Notes: a model not told the origin generated them from the letters alone. A stretch of 64,000 nt of DNA from Deltaproteobacteria bacterium (GCA_021780755.1 JAJXYF010000008.1:1-64000), one strand, 5' to 3'. Positions 18,275 through 27,396 are shown, counted from the stretch's first letter. Numbers and translations are program-made.

Positions 18275-18280
18275 GGTCAG

Positions 18281-19207
18281 TCAGCGAAACATGCGCGCGG
18301 GGGGAGTTGCGGCCAGCAGCGCCGCGAGACCAATCACGCCGATCATCATCAGGGATTCGGCGCTGACGTTGCGCAGTAGCTGCACGCGCATCGTGGCCTG
18401 ATCAATTGCGGGTATCAGATAAACTCGATTGTACGCGCCCATCACCAGAATCAGGGCAAAAAGTTGGACTTTGAAGCACAGCACCCGCCCATACGACGAG
18501 TACAGCAGATGGTAAAGGCTGTACCCCAGCCCTTCGTACGCCAGATAAACCCCGCTCACGATAAGTATCGCAACGGACCAGGTCGCCAGCGTCGAGAGCA
18601 CGCGCGCGGACTGGATATTCAAATGACTATCGGCAATAGTCAGTCGCGCACCTACGCAGTATCCGAACAACGCACCTGCCCAGACCCCGGCCGCCAGCGT
18701 ATGGACCGCCCGTACGGTTATAGCGGTCGCGCCAAAATCGATCGCATGGCTCATCAAGCTGCCGACAAAAAACAATGCCGCGCTCAACAGCGAGAGGGCG
18801 AAGGCGCGTAACGCGTCGCGCATTGGCATCCAGGCCGCGATCAGCAGGGCCACCGTAGCCGGCAGTCGCCATTCCCAAATGTGCCCGCCCTGCGTGCCCG
18901 CCAACACCTCACCGAGCAGAGGCAGCGCGCCGCGCCAGTTGACGTCGGCCATCCCGGCGACCTGGTCCACGAACATCAGCGATGAAAGCAGAGCTACGAT
19001 CAAGGCGAAAAGTCGCCACCACCCCGCCAGCGCGCGTGCCAGAACATCGCTCGCGGCCGCGCCGTCCGCTGTCGATCGCCTGAGCATCAGGCAAAGTATC
19101 GCGCTGCCGAAAATCAGCGTTTGCGCGAGTATCACCGGCCAAGCGAGCAGGGCGGAAATCCATTCCGGCGACATATCCACGCCGGCCATGTTCATCGATG
19201 GATTCAT
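18281..19207 (-). CDS. copD: Copper resistance protein CopD family membrane protein
   Basis: 308 residues with eight predicted membrane helices. The CopD core motif region is visible around VRAVHTLAAGVWAGALFGY (about 160-178). CopD is an inner-membrane protein that works with periplasmic CopC in copper uptake or tolerance. Its start overlaps the copC stop by four bases, so they are translationally coupled. It is the last gene of a minus-strand operon: DUF2318 protein, small secreted protein, outer-membrane protein, CopC, CopD. Confidence 0.85.
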   Translation of the reverse strand: MNPSMNMAGVDMSPEWISALLAWPVILAQTLIFGSAILCLMLRRSTADGAAASDVLARALAGWWRLFALIVALLSSLMFVDQVAGMADVNWRGALPLLGEVLAGTQGGHIWEWRLPATVALLIAAWMPMRDALRAFALSLLSAALFFVGSLMSHAIDFGATAITVRAVHTLAAGVWAGALFGYCVGARLTIADSHLNIQSARVLSTLATWSVAILIVSGVYLAYEGLGYSLYHLLYSSYGRVLCFKVQLFALILVMGAYNRVYLIPAIDQATMRVQLLRNVSAESLMMIGVIGLAALLAATPPARMFR

Positions 19208-19572
19208 TTAACGGTGAAGGTGTAGGAGCCCTTGGTGTGATGAGTGTCGATACAGACCACGCGCCACTGGACTGTGTATTGGCCGGGACCGAGATCGTGT
19301 ATCGGTACCGAGAGTTCATGGCCGTCGTCGCTCACCTGCGGCGCTCCGGCGGCTTTGTCCTGACCGGCGGCGTCCAGCACGCGCAACGAATCGAATAGTT
19401 TTTCGATTGGCGCATCATACTTGATCGTCACCTGGTTCGGCGGTGTCACGACGGTCTCTCCGGCGGCCGGCGACTCCTGCTCCGGGAACGAATGTGCCCA
19501 GGCGGCGGAAGCGGCAACGAGTGTCAGCGCGATCAGTGGCATCGTGAAGCGCAATTTTGCGACGGTCTTCAT
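19204..19572 (-). CDS. copC: Periplasmic copper-binding protein CopC
   Basis: 122 residues. A signal peptide ends at AWA, leaving His as the mature N-terminus (HSFPEQESPAAGE), which is the copper(II) ligand in CopC proteins. Further candidates for the site are Asp and His in CIDTHHTKGSYTF near the C-terminus. The short beta-sandwich length fits the family. It overlaps both neighbours by four bases: the outer-membrane protein upstream and copD downstream. The role is periplasmic copper binding and hand-over to CopD. Confidence 0.9.
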   Translation of the reverse strand: MKTVAKLRFTMPLIALTLVAASAAWAHSFPEQESPAAGETVVTPPNQVTIKYDAPIEKLFDSLRVLDAAGQDKAAGAPQVSDDGHELSVPIHDLGPGQYTVQWRVVCIDTHHTKGSYTFTVK

Positions 19573-20489
19573 CCGCCAAATCCTCGATTGATCGTCCAGT
19601 TTCCCGCCTTCGGGAAAATCGAGTCGTAAAATATATCCAGTAGTCCCACCACCGCCGCATGATTCCCGGGCCTGCTCGCGTCGTTCAGCGCGAATTGGGT
19701 ACCGAGCGCCACTTCAAAATGATAGCTGACGTAGGCAATCCCGGGCGTCGCCAGGATCGTCGGAAAAGTCTGTCCCGGTGGCCCGCTAATCAACTGGTCG
19801 TAGTTGATCTCATTGAAGAGAAACAGATTTCGCAGCGGCCACCGCAAGCCGAGGTCCCGCACGTTGTTGCTCAGATACGGCAGCGAGTACTCAGTCACTT
19901 CGCCGGCAAACATGTGATGGCTGGTGTGTCCGCCCAGCGCGGGCACATAGCCGAAATCGCTCTGAATGCCGAATGGCCGCAGGTACTTCAGGAGCGAACG
20001 ATTAGGCAGATCGCCCATGCCCTTTTCCCACAGAAAGATCGGCCCAAGGCTCGTATGGCTCTGCTCTTCGACCGGGGTGTTGCCGACCGGCAATTCGAGC
20101 TGCGCCCCGATCGTCATCAAGAATTCGTGGTCCAATGAGTAATAGAATGCGTACTTGGCAAACAGGGTAAGGTCGTCGAATCCCTCCAGTCTCGGACCCG
20201 CATATGGAGATACGTGTTGCCACAAATTACCGCCGCCGATACTAAACCTTGGAACGTCGTCATCGGCATAGAGCACCTTCTCGATTGAAAAGCCGATCGA
20301 GTAGGTATTCGCGTCACTGCTCCTGATCCACGATGGCTGAAGGATGTCGAGCTCGTTGGCTGGGGTCGGATCCTGAGTAACGATTGGTTCCAGAAATATG
20401 TAGTCGCCGACCACTCCGTGGCCGAACGCCGCCTGCGCGTATGCGATTACGGCGAGGCATATCGCCAGGCTGCAAAGCCGCTTGATCAC
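19569..20489 (-). CDS. Predicted outer-membrane protein in the copper operon
   Basis: 306 residues with a signal peptide (LCSLAICLAVIAYAQAAFG). The mature part alternates strands and turns rich in Tyr, Phe and Gly (FSIGFSIEKVLY-like segments, LTLFAKYAFYYSLDHEFLM, IAYVSYHFEVALGTQFAL), as in transporter-type or MipA-like barrels. His residues cluster in GGHTSHHMF (about 176-184) and could bind metal. It overlaps copC by four bases, so it belongs to the copper operon and may be the outer-membrane step. No exact family was recognised. Confidence 0.7.
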   Translation of the reverse strand: MIKRLCSLAICLAVIAYAQAAFGHGVVGDYIFLEPIVTQDPTPANELDILQPSWIRSSDANTYSIGFSIEKVLYADDDVPRFSIGGGNLWQHVSPYAGPRLEGFDDLTLFAKYAFYYSLDHEFLMTIGAQLELPVGNTPVEEQSHTSLGPIFLWEKGMGDLPNRSLLKYLRPFGIQSDFGYVPALGGHTSHHMFAGEVTEYSLPYLSNNVRDLGLRWPLRNLFLFNEINYDQLISGPPGQTFPTILATPGIAYVSYHFEVALGTQFALNDASRPGNHAAVVGLLDIFYDSIFPKAGNWTINRGFGG

Positions 20490-20614
20490 AAAAGCCCCTC
20501 TCGCGAAGCCGTCAAATACGTTGACGGCGCCGCCGTTCAGTGTCCGCCGCGCAACGCGCGAACGTTCGCACGCGGCGACCGTGTCGGAATTTCGCCGATG
20601 TTGAGAGCGTGGGC

Positions 20615-20923
20615 TTAAGCGATCTTCCTGGGCGGAGGCGGATCGGGAGCTTCGCCGGCGCGATCGAGGGCCGCCGGACTCGATATCTCAGTTGGGCCGC
20701 GATCCTCGATCACGATCGAAAATGAGTATGCGGTGAAGGCCGCCAACGTGCACGCGGCGGCGGCGACCGCGAACGCCGGTAGCGGGTGGCAGATGTCGAG
20801 GGTGAACGCCGGCGTGGACTCAGGCCCGGCGAGCACCGGACTCGCCGCCATCGGCAGGCTGCCGATCAATAGTGCAACTACGAGCAGTTGCGCGATCAGC
20901 GGACGATGCCGTCGCGGGTTCAA
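20615..20923 (-). CDS. Small secreted or membrane protein in the copper operon, unknown
   Basis: 102 residues if translation begins at the TTG at 20923, which overlaps the stop of the DUF2318 gene by four bases. The upstream in-frame extension is an Arg-rich shadow of that gene. There are two hydrophobic segments (IAQLLVVALLIGSLPMAA and FAVAAAACTLAAFTAYSFS), a single Cys-His pair (ICHP) between them, and a Pro-rich C-terminus (PDPPPPRKIA). No family recognised. Coupling to DUF2318 and position in the operon suggest a role in metal handling. Confidence 0.5.
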   Translation of the reverse strand: MNPRRHRPLIAQLLVVALLIGSLPMAASPVLAGPESTPAFTLDICHPLPAFAVAAAACTLAAFTAYSFSIVIEDRGPTEISSPAALDRAGEAPDPPPPRKIA

Positions 20924-21372
20924 AATAGCGGCTGCCCCTTTTCGAGCGCCGCGACTTTTATCTCGACCTTGTTGCCGCGCGGAAGGTTCTCGAGACGCAC
21001 CGGTTGGCACGAGGCTACGCCCTCCTGCATCTGGTCGATCTTGTATCGATTGCCGCACAGCCGGCACACCAGGAAGCCGTCGGCGATGGTGTAGCCCTTG
21101 TGAAAGCGATAGCACTGCCGACACGCGTCGAAGACCGATCGTACGCTGCCGTCGTTCAGTCGTGCGAGCACGAAGCGCAGCTCGCGGCCGTCGCGATCGT
21201 GATAGCAAAAGAACCGCGCAGTGCCGGGAGGCAAATCGTCCACCGATGCGATCACCGTCTCATCGCCGCTTACCGGCGTGCAGCGCGGCGCGAACATCGG
21301 CCCGGCCACCATGGCCGCGCCAATCGCGAGCGCCACTATTGCGAGAATCGCGGGGAGCCCGGTGCCTTTCAC
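20920..21372 (-). CDS. DUF2318-like protein with CxxC metal/haem-like motifs
   Basis: 150 residues. One N-terminal membrane segment (LPAILAIVALAIGAAMVAG) is followed by a domain with paired cysteines: CRQCYRFHKGY (about 84-94) and CRLCGNRYKID (about 103-113), then ASCQPVRLENLP. This cysteine pattern matches the DUF2318 domain, found with iron or copper transporters. The Cys and His residues could bind a metal or Fe-S centre. It is the first gene of the five-gene copper operon. The exact activity is unknown. Confidence 0.75.
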   Translation of the reverse strand: MKGTGLPAILAIVALAIGAAMVAGPMFAPRCTPVSGDETVIASVDDLPPGTARFFCYHDRDGRELRFVLARLNDGSVRSVFDACRQCYRFHKGYTIADGFLVCRLCGNRYKIDQMQEGVASCQPVRLENLPRGNKVEIKVAALEKGQPLF

Positions 21373-21471
21373 TGGCGAGAATAATTGCAGTGGTTTACGC
21401 GGGTGGCAAGGCCCCGATTCAGTATCGGACGCGGCTTGACACCGTCAATCGCTTCACGGGATAAACCCGCA

Positions 21472-22018
21472 ATGGCCACCACCAAGATCGAGAAGATGCT
21501 CAACTGGGGGTTGCGTACACCCCCGAGATGGACGCCGGCGGCAAGCGTCCGCAACCGCGATGGGACACGCTGCGCGCCCAGGTGCGCGAGGCCACCGAGC
21601 TCGGTTACGACACCGCCGTCGCCGTCGAAACACAACACGACCCCTTTCTCGCGCTCGCGGTGGCCGCGCAGGAACCGTCGCCGATCGAGTTGAGCACCGG
21701 CATCGCGCTCGCCTTCACCAAGAGCCCGGTCGCGACCGCCTACATCGCCTGGGACCTCCAGACCATGAGCGGCGGGCGCCTCGTTCTCGGCCTTGGTTCG
21801 CAGGTCAAAGGCCACGTCACCCGGCGCTTCGGGATGCCGTGGTCGTCACGGACGAGATGGTGCATGCGTTCGCCGCGGTCAGCACCTACGCCGAGATTGC
21901 GAGCGTGATGAAAAAGCGCTTTGCCGGCGTCAGCCGCCTGTCATTCGAGATCCCGCTGCACCATGAAAAGGACCGGGGCGTGCTCAAGGAGATTCTCCAG
22001 GACCTCCATCGCACCTGA
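21472..22018 (+). pseudogene. Remnant of an F420-type luciferase-like oxidoreductase
   Basis: Starts as MATTKIEKMLNWG, then needs a one-base shift in a G-run near 21508 to continue as GVAYTPEMDAGGK. It runs on through VETQHDPFLALAVAAQE, FTKSPVATAYIAWDLQ and SGGRLVLGLGSQVKGH to FGMPW. There it jumps, near 21838-21845 and in another frame, to a normal LLM C-terminus (VVVTDEMVHAFAAVSTYAE to the stop at 22018). About 180 internal codons are missing, including most of the barrel. LLM proteins of this type usually use F420 or FMN. The gene is clearly dead. Confidence 0.8.
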
Positions 22019-22067
22019 CCCCGCACCGAAATCGACGACCTCGCGTGAGGATCGCTCTGTGCGGCGG

Positions 22068-22538
22068 TTACTTTCGCTGCAGCGTTTCGACGTAATCGAC
22101 CAGCGCGTCGATTCGCGCCTTGGCCTTGGCCTCACTTTCCGGCGTAAATTCCTTGCCTTCCTGCTGAAAATTCACGCCCCAAAATGGCATGTCAAAGCGC
22201 TTGTGCGACGGTATCGCCTTGCGTCCATCGACCATGTCCTGGACTTTCTGCCGCGGGTACACGCCGCCATTCTTCAGGCTGATCGTCGTCAAATCCGACG
22301 GATGAATATCGGGTAGCACGTTAAGCTCCGGACCGTGACCCTTGCCATCGACGCCGTGACAAGGCGCGCAATGGTTATCGAAATCCTGCTTGCCGCTGGT
22401 CGGATGTTCTTCGCTCGCCGGATGGTAAACGTCGGGCGACTCCTGCGCCCACGTCGTCGCCGGGCGAATCACTGCTATCGCGAAGCTCAGCATCAGGGCA
22501 AAGGTAGCGCCGGTCAAGGTGGTAATCACGCGTCGCAC
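22068..22538 (-). CDS. Periplasmic class I cytochrome c
   Basis: 156 residues from GTG 22538, which has GGAGGAG four bases upstream; the longer frame is not supported. A signal peptide (LTGATFALMLSFAIAVIRP) precedes one haem-binding motif, CAPCHG (about 54-59). The likely axial Met lies in FDMPFWG (about 112-118), and the protein ends in a helix (IDALVDYVETLQ) typical of mono-haem c cytochromes. It depends on the Ccm genes at 44.9-50.9 kb for haem attachment. It probably shuttles electrons; the partner is unknown. It follows the copper operon and an LLM remnant. Confidence 0.88.
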   Translation of the reverse strand: MRRVITTLTGATFALMLSFAIAVIRPATTWAQESPDVYHPASEEHPTSGKQDFDNHCAPCHGVDGKGHGPELNVLPDIHPSDLTTISLKNGGVYPRQKVQDMVDGRKAIPSHKRFDMPFWGVNFQQEGKEFTPESEAKAKARIDALVDYVETLQRK

Positions 22539-22732
22539 GTCTCTCCTCCACAACGCTCGATGCTCGCAAATTCCTCCAGATGACGCATCGAACTCGCTGC
22601 ATAGGATGACATGGACGCACGCAAACGCAATCATTTGCCGACCGCTTTCATATAGCCATTCGCCGCCGTGCGGTCGGTGCGCAGTTGTTCGCGAGAACTC
22701 CGCTGCCGCGGCGTCCACGAGGTTGGACCTCG

Positions 22733-22831
22733 ATGGACAAGAGCCGCGCGCGCTTCAACGAGGCCCTCGAGATCATTCTCAAGTCGTGGTCCGAGGATCC
22801 CGTTACCTTCCGCGAAAATTCCGCTCGTTGA
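22733..22831 (+). pseudogene. Fragment of a second luciferase-like oxidoreductase
   Basis: A 32-codon frame reads DKSRARFNEALEIILKSW then SEDPVTF. This is the pattern of the helix that precedes the substrate loop in luciferase-like monooxygenases (RxRFxEALxIxxxxWxE). Both ends are missing. It is a different part of the fold from the remnant at 21472, so it could be a second gene or a displaced piece of the same one. Confidence 0.55.
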
Positions 22832-22849
22832 GCGGCGTCAACGTGATCC

Positions 22850-24352
22850 TCAAGCCGGCTTTGCGTTTCGCGACAACTGCTCTGCCGGACCTCGCAGGTC
22901 GGCCAGTACCTTGTCGGCTTCATGCTCCAGGATCGTCCCGCGAAAAAAATTCGGGTTCATGCTCGCGTGCAGCTTGATCGGATTGACGAAAACGAAGTCG
23001 CGAAAATCCTCCTCGCTCATCAGCCCGTCCTCGACGCTCTCGTAAGCTTCCACCGCGGCGTTGCGCAGATCGGTCAGGTCGTAATGCCCCAGGTCGGAAC
23101 CGTACACGGCGTTGAGCCGCGCGCCGAGCGGAATGCGCCTAGCGTCGAAGGCGAGCGAGGTCATGCGGTCGTCGCCCTCGCAGCCGAAAAAGAAGTTCGG
23201 CACGAAACGATCGTAAACGTCCTCGCGCGTCTTAATCCCGGAGGCGCTCCATTCGTCCCACTCCGACGGGTCAAGCCCACCACTGCCTTCAAGCTCCGAC
23301 GGCACAAGATTACCGTCGAGCCGACCCGTCGTGAATTTTCCGCCATACTCACGGCACAACCCGCGGTACAGCTCCATATCGAGGTTGGCCGGATTGACCT
23401 GCTCCATCATCGGCAAGCTGCGCTTGTGCCAGCGCTCATACAGCGCGCAGTAAAGATTCACGGCCCAGCCGACGCCGCCCTCCTTGAAAGCAAATTTCAA
23501 AGTGGGGAAGCGCCGCGTCACGCCGCCGAGAAATAGCGCCTTGCAGATGCCCTCCGCGGCCGCCGCGAAATGGCCGATCTGGTTGTAGATAAAGCTCGAA
23601 ATCGACGTGCGCATGCCCCAGTTGAGCCCGAACGAATGGAACGTCGGCGCGATTCCCAACTCCACGCATTTCGCCCACACCGGATCGTAATCGTATTCGC
23701 TATCGAGGCAGAGGTTGTCCATCCAGGTCATGTGGCGCGCGAACTCTGGCGCCTGTTTCGCCAGGCCCGGGATCGGCCGCCGCACGAAGCCCGCCATCAT
23801 CACGACCTTCAGTCCCAGCTTCGCGACGTGTTCGAGCTCCTCGATCGCTTCGGCCGGCGTATGCATCGGTACGCACGCAGCCGGCGTCATGCGATCGGCG
23901 AACTCGCGAAAAATATCGGCGTGGTAATTGTTGAACGCGCGGCACGTTACCCGGCGCAGTTCATCGTCCCCGATATGCGACGCGAACAGCCCCTGGCTCG
24001 GGTTGAGCACGGTGAAGTCGAGACCCATCTCGTCGAGCCGCTGGTAAAGCAGCTTCGGCATCGCCGCGGTCGCGCGGTCGTAAGTGTTCTTCGTCGGGTA
24101 CGGCCACCAGACCGGACGCGGCACGCGAAATTCGCGACGCTCCTCACGCGTGATGTGGTTCCAGCGAAAGTAGAAGGCGGTGTCCGGCGCGGTCTTGTAG
24201 CGCTCGAGCATCGCGCTGCCGCCGGCATCGCGGATGTAATCGAGCAGCGCCGGCTCGAACTCGACTACGTGCCCGTCAGAATCGATTATCGGATGGCCAA
24301 CGCGTTCGCGGAGTTCTGCCGAGCGCGTGTCGGGTCGCTTGCTGTTACTCAT
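22850..24352 (-). CDS. Amidohydrolase-2 family metal-dependent hydrolase/decarboxylase
   Basis: 500 residues from ATG 24352, preceded by GGAG with a nine-base spacer. The metal-binding DxH-type start is at PIIDSDGHVVEFEP (about 21-34). Barrel features such as CVPMHTPAEAIEELEHV, FHSFGLNWG and the late Asp in AVYGSDLGHYD (about 445-455) fit the ACMSD-related amidohydrolase family. Members hydrolyse or decarboxylate aromatic-ring metabolites, and many uncultured bacteria carry several. The protein is longer than the usual 330-400 residues. It heads a minus-strand group of catabolic genes. Confidence 0.85.
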   Translation of the reverse strand: MSNSKRPDTRSAELRERVGHPIIDSDGHVVEFEPALLDYIRDAGGSAMLERYKTAPDTAFYFRWNHITREERREFRVPRPVWWPYPTKNTYDRATAAMPKLLYQRLDEMGLDFTVLNPSQGLFASHIGDDELRRVTCRAFNNYHADIFREFADRMTPAACVPMHTPAEAIEELEHVAKLGLKVVMMAGFVRRPIPGLAKQAPEFARHMTWMDNLCLDSEYDYDPVWAKCVELGIAPTFHSFGLNWGMRTSISSFIYNQIGHFAAAAEGICKALFLGGVTRRFPTLKFAFKEGGVGWAVNLYCALYERWHKRSLPMMEQVNPANLDMELYRGLCREYGGKFTTGRLDGNLVPSELEGSGGLDPSEWDEWSASGIKTREDVYDRFVPNFFFGCEGDDRMTSLAFDARRIPLGARLNAVYGSDLGHYDLTDLRNAAVEAYESVEDGLMSEEDFRDFVFVNPIKLHASMNPNFFRGTILEHEADKVLADLRGPAEQLSRNAKPA

Positions 24353-24454
24353 CGATGAATGCTCCGTTGCACCCATCACTTTGCCGACGGCGGTCGTCCG
24401 ACGCAATCAAGAAATCCTGACGCCGCGCATTAGGCGATCATGCGCGCGGCGGCC

Positions 24455-25528
24455 TTACGGGCGAAGCTCGTACAGCACCGCGAAATCATCCTTGATCGGC
24501 AGGCGCGTAAAGCGCGAGAAGCCCGCCGCACTGGCGAGTTCGCGCGCTTTCGGTTCACCCATCGCCGCGCCGATTCCGGCGCCGCCATGAGCGAGCGAGG
24601 TCGTCATGCAATATAGCGTACTGACCGAGTACACCATTTTGCCCATCGGCTTGAGATTCTCGCCGACCTTGTTCGAGATGTTGAGCTCCTGCACCAGGTA
24701 GGTGCCGTCGGGCTTGAGCGCGTGGCGGATGCCGCTCATCAGGCCGACCGGATCGACGGAATCATGCACTACGTCGAAGGTCGAGACGAAGTCGAAGCCG
24801 TGCGTGGGCAGGCCAGTACCGTTGGCCACTTCGAAGGTTGCGCGATCGCCAACGCCGGCGGCCTGCGCGTTGCGGCGCGCGCGCTCGATCGATTCGGCGT
24901 GGATATCGAAGCCGACCACCCGCGCCTTGGGATACGCCTGCGCGATCATAATAGCGGCGCGCCCGCCGCCGCAGCCGACGTCCGCCGCGAGTCCGCCGGC
25001 CTGCAGACTTTCGACCACCTGCGGCATCGCTGGAATCCATTTGCGCAGCAGCTTGTGCTGATAGCGGGTGCGCGAGTTGCGCTCGGCCGCTTCGAAAAAT
25101 GATTGCGGATACTCGGCCTGCGTGACGCCCTTGCCGGTGCGAAAGGCTTCCGCGACTTTGGGTGCGACGCTCACCGCCGCCTGCGCCATCTGGAAGTAGC
25201 TGCCGATAAAAAACGGCGAGTCCTCGTCGGCCAGTACGGCGGCATATTCGGGCGTCAGCAGATAGGTGTCGGCGCCCGCGTCGTATTCGACGTAATGCGC
25301 AGCCGCCATCGCGCCGAGCCATTCGCGCACGTAGCGTGCACTGAGGCCGCTCTTCGTCGCCAGTTCATCGATCGTCAACGCGCCCGCCCCGGCCATCGCC
25401 TTGAACAGCCCGACGCGGTCGCCGATAAAGCACAGCGCACCGTGCACCACCGACGCGACATCGCCGACCACCGTCTGCGCGACGTTCTTGGCCTTCTCCA
25501 GATCCAGTCCAGGTGTGCCCTTAGCCAT
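24455..25528 (-). CDS. SAM-dependent methyltransferase with N-terminal winged helix
   Basis: 357 residues. An N-terminal helix-turn-helix (ALTIDELATKSGLSARYVREW, about 50-70) is typical of O-methyltransferase-like or MarR-fused families and here serves dimerisation or substrate binding. The SAM site is ADVGCGGGRAAIMIAQ (about 178-193), followed by VVGFDIHAESIERAR. Substrate is unknown. GGAG lies seven bases before the ATG. It sits between the amidohydrolase and an SDR in the same orientation. Confidence 0.85.
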   Translation of the reverse strand: MAKGTPGLDLEKAKNVAQTVVGDVASVVHGALCFIGDRVGLFKAMAGAGALTIDELATKSGLSARYVREWLGAMAAAHYVEYDAGADTYLLTPEYAAVLADEDSPFFIGSYFQMAQAAVSVAPKVAEAFRTGKGVTQAEYPQSFFEAAERNSRTRYQHKLLRKWIPAMPQVVESLQAGGLAADVGCGGGRAAIMIAQAYPKARVVGFDIHAESIERARRNAQAAGVGDRATFEVANGTGLPTHGFDFVSTFDVVHDSVDPVGLMSGIRHALKPDGTYLVQELNISNKVGENLKPMGKMVYSVSTLYCMTTSLAHGGAGIGAAMGEPKARELASAAGFSRFTRLPIKDDFAVLYELRP

Positions 25529-25608
25529 TCGAATATCTCCGTGTTCGCGCGTCGTCGCGCATCGGTTCCCTCGATCGCGTCGCGATCCTGGTGTTGAGAG
25601 TTGCGTAG

Positions 25609-26379
25609 CTAGCCGGCCATCGTGAGACCGCCGCTGATGCTAATCACCTGGCCGGTCGCGTAGTCGGCGTCCGACGACGCGAAGAACGCGACCGCCCCCG
25701 CCAGGTCCTCCGGCTTGCCCAATCGGCGCATCGGAATCCCGCGCTTCATCGCGTCGAGCACTTTCGGCTGCTCCGCCATCACGCCCTGCAGCAGGGCGGT
25801 TTCGGTCGGTCCCGGACAGACCACGTTGACGTTGATATGGTTGCGCGCCAGTTCGCGTGCGAGCGTCTTCGAGAACGCGATAATCGCGCCCTTGCATCCC
25901 GAATAGACCGCTTCGCCCATCGAGCCGACGCGTCCCGCGTCCGACGCGATCGACACGATCTTGCCGTAGCCACGCGTTTGCATCCGCGGCGCGACTGCCT
26001 TGCAGCAATGAATCACGCCGCGAAAGTTGATCGCGATCACGCGGTCCCACGTCTCGGGCACGCTCTCGACGAACAGCTCCAGCTTGTCCCATCCCGCGTT
26101 GTTGACCAGGATATCGAGCGGTCCGAGTTCGCGCTCCACCCGTTCAACCGCCGCCATCGCGCTGTCGAGGCTGGTCACGTCGAGCTTGACCGCGCACGCC
26201 TCATGGCCGGCGGCCTTGATCTCCGCTGCGGTTCGCCGCGCGACCTCTTCGTTGATATCCGCGATCGCGACCTTCGCCCCTTCGGCGGCCAGCCGCGTCG
26301 CGATCGCGCGTCCGATTCCCTGCGCCGCGCCGGTAACGATCGCGACCTTGCCGTTGAGTCGGGCGATTCCCGCTGCCAT
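25609..26379 (-). CDS. SDR dehydrogenase, BadH-like (2-hydroxycyclohexane carboxyl-CoA dehydrogenase type)
   Basis: 256 residues with TGAAQGIG (16-23), NNAGW (about 92-96), the catalytic Ser in SIASD and the Tyr-Lys pair in YSGCKG (about 158-162). The overall pattern, including DILVNNAGW, VCPGPTETALL and ISGGLTMAG at the C-terminus, closely resembles BadH of alicyclic-acid degradation. BadH oxidises 2-hydroxycyclohexane-1-carboxyl-CoA. The general alternative is a 3-hydroxyacyl-CoA or 3-oxoacyl-ACP reductase. Position next to an enoyl-CoA hydratase fits a CoA-thioester ring-degradation or beta-oxidation role. Confidence 0.88.
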   Translation of the reverse strand: MAAGIARLNGKVAIVTGAAQGIGRAIATRLAAEGAKVAIADINEEVARRTAAEIKAAGHEACAVKLDVTSLDSAMAAVERVERELGPLDILVNNAGWDKLELFVESVPETWDRVIAINFRGVIHCCKAVAPRMQTRGYGKIVSIASDAGRVGSMGEAVYSGCKGAIIAFSKTLARELARNHINVNVVCPGPTETALLQGVMAEQPKVLDAMKRGIPMRRLGKPEDLAGAVAFFASSDADYATGQVISISGGLTMAG

Positions 26380-26438
26380 CTCAGTTCACTCCTTATGTAC
26401 GCTCGACTTGGCTAACACCTTCGCTGATCGGTCCCATC

Positions 26439-26465
26439 GAGCATCGCGAGCGTCAAATATTAAAA
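26439..26465 (+). repeat. Short dispersed intergenic repeat, copy B
   Basis: GAGCATCGCGAGCGTCAAAT then ATTAAAA. It matches copy A at 18246 in 25 of 27 bases and ends exactly at the stop codon of the next minus-strand SDR gene. Confidence 0.55.
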
Positions 26466-27221
26466 CTAACCGATCGTCCAGCCGCCATCGACGATGAATG
26501 GGGCGCCGGTCGCGAAGGAAGCGTCGTCACTGGCGAGAAACAGCGCCATCTTTGCGATTTCGTCGGGCTTTCCGATGCGCCCGAGGGTCGAGATTCGATT
26601 GACGGCGCGCTCGGACATGGTGCCGCCGCCCTGGATCCGCGAGACCATCGGCGTGTCGATCGCGCCCGGGCAAATTGCGTTGACGCGGATGTTGTAGCGG
26701 CCGTATTCCAGCGCCGCGACTTTGGTGATCGCGATTACGCCCGCCTTGGCCGCGCAATAGGCCGACGAATTGCGCAAGCCCACCAGGCCCGCAATCGACG
26801 CGGTGTTGACGATCGCGCCGCCGCCGTTCGCGATCATGTGCGGGATCGCATGCTTCATGCCGAGCCAGACGCCGCGCAAGTTGATCGCGATCACGCGGTC
26901 GAAGTCTTCGTCCGCCAGCTTCACGATCGGTTCGGCTTTCCCTTCGATCCCGGCGTTGTTGTACATGATATTGAGCCCGCCGAGCTTTTCGATCGTCGCC
27001 GCTACCATTGCCTGCGCGTCCGCGCTTTTCGAGACATCGGCCTTCACCGCGATCGCCTTGCCGCCGGCCGATTCGATCATGCGTGCGGTTTCCTGCGCGG
27101 CCTTTTCATCGATATCGATGGCCCCGATCCGGGCGCCTTCCTGCGCGAACAAAAGCGAGGCGACGCGGCCCATGCCGGAACCGGCGCCGGTAATCAGTGC
27201 GACTTTATTGGCGAGCTTCAT
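26466..27221 (-). CDS. SDR-family oxidoreductase (3-hydroxyacyl/3-oxoacyl type)
   Basis: 251 residues from ATG 27221, with GGAG eight bases upstream; a longer frame to 27374 adds an Arg-rich tail. It has TGAGSGMG (11-18), NNAGIEG (about 90-96), a Ser in NTASIAG and YCAAK (about 153-157). It is a second classical SDR in this cluster and may use NAD(H). The true substrate is unknown. The enoyl-CoA hydratase is divergent on the other side, with about 175 bases between. Confidence 0.87.
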   Translation of the reverse strand: MKLANKVALITGAGSGMGRVASLLFAQEGARIGAIDIDEKAAQETARMIESAGGKAIAVKADVSKSADAQAMVAATIEKLGGLNIMYNNAGIEGKAEPIVKLADEDFDRVIAINLRGVWLGMKHAIPHMIANGGGAIVNTASIAGLVGLRNSSAYCAAKAGVIAITKVAALEYGRYNIRVNAICPGAIDTPMVSRIQGGGTMSERAVNRISTLGRIGKPDEIAKMALFLASDDASFATGAPFIVDGGWTIG

Positions 27222-27396
27222 CGAGACTTCTCCAGCTATTGAGGTTAATCGGATCCACCGATCCGCCCGCCACCATAGCGCATTCGGCGGCCGTGGCGTT
27301 AGTGCGGCCCGCACGCGCCCGCGAGTGCTCGCGCCGATGGCGCTGGCGCCGCGCCGCGTTGTATAGGTCAGCAAATCAGCAGGAGGAAAATCCGCA

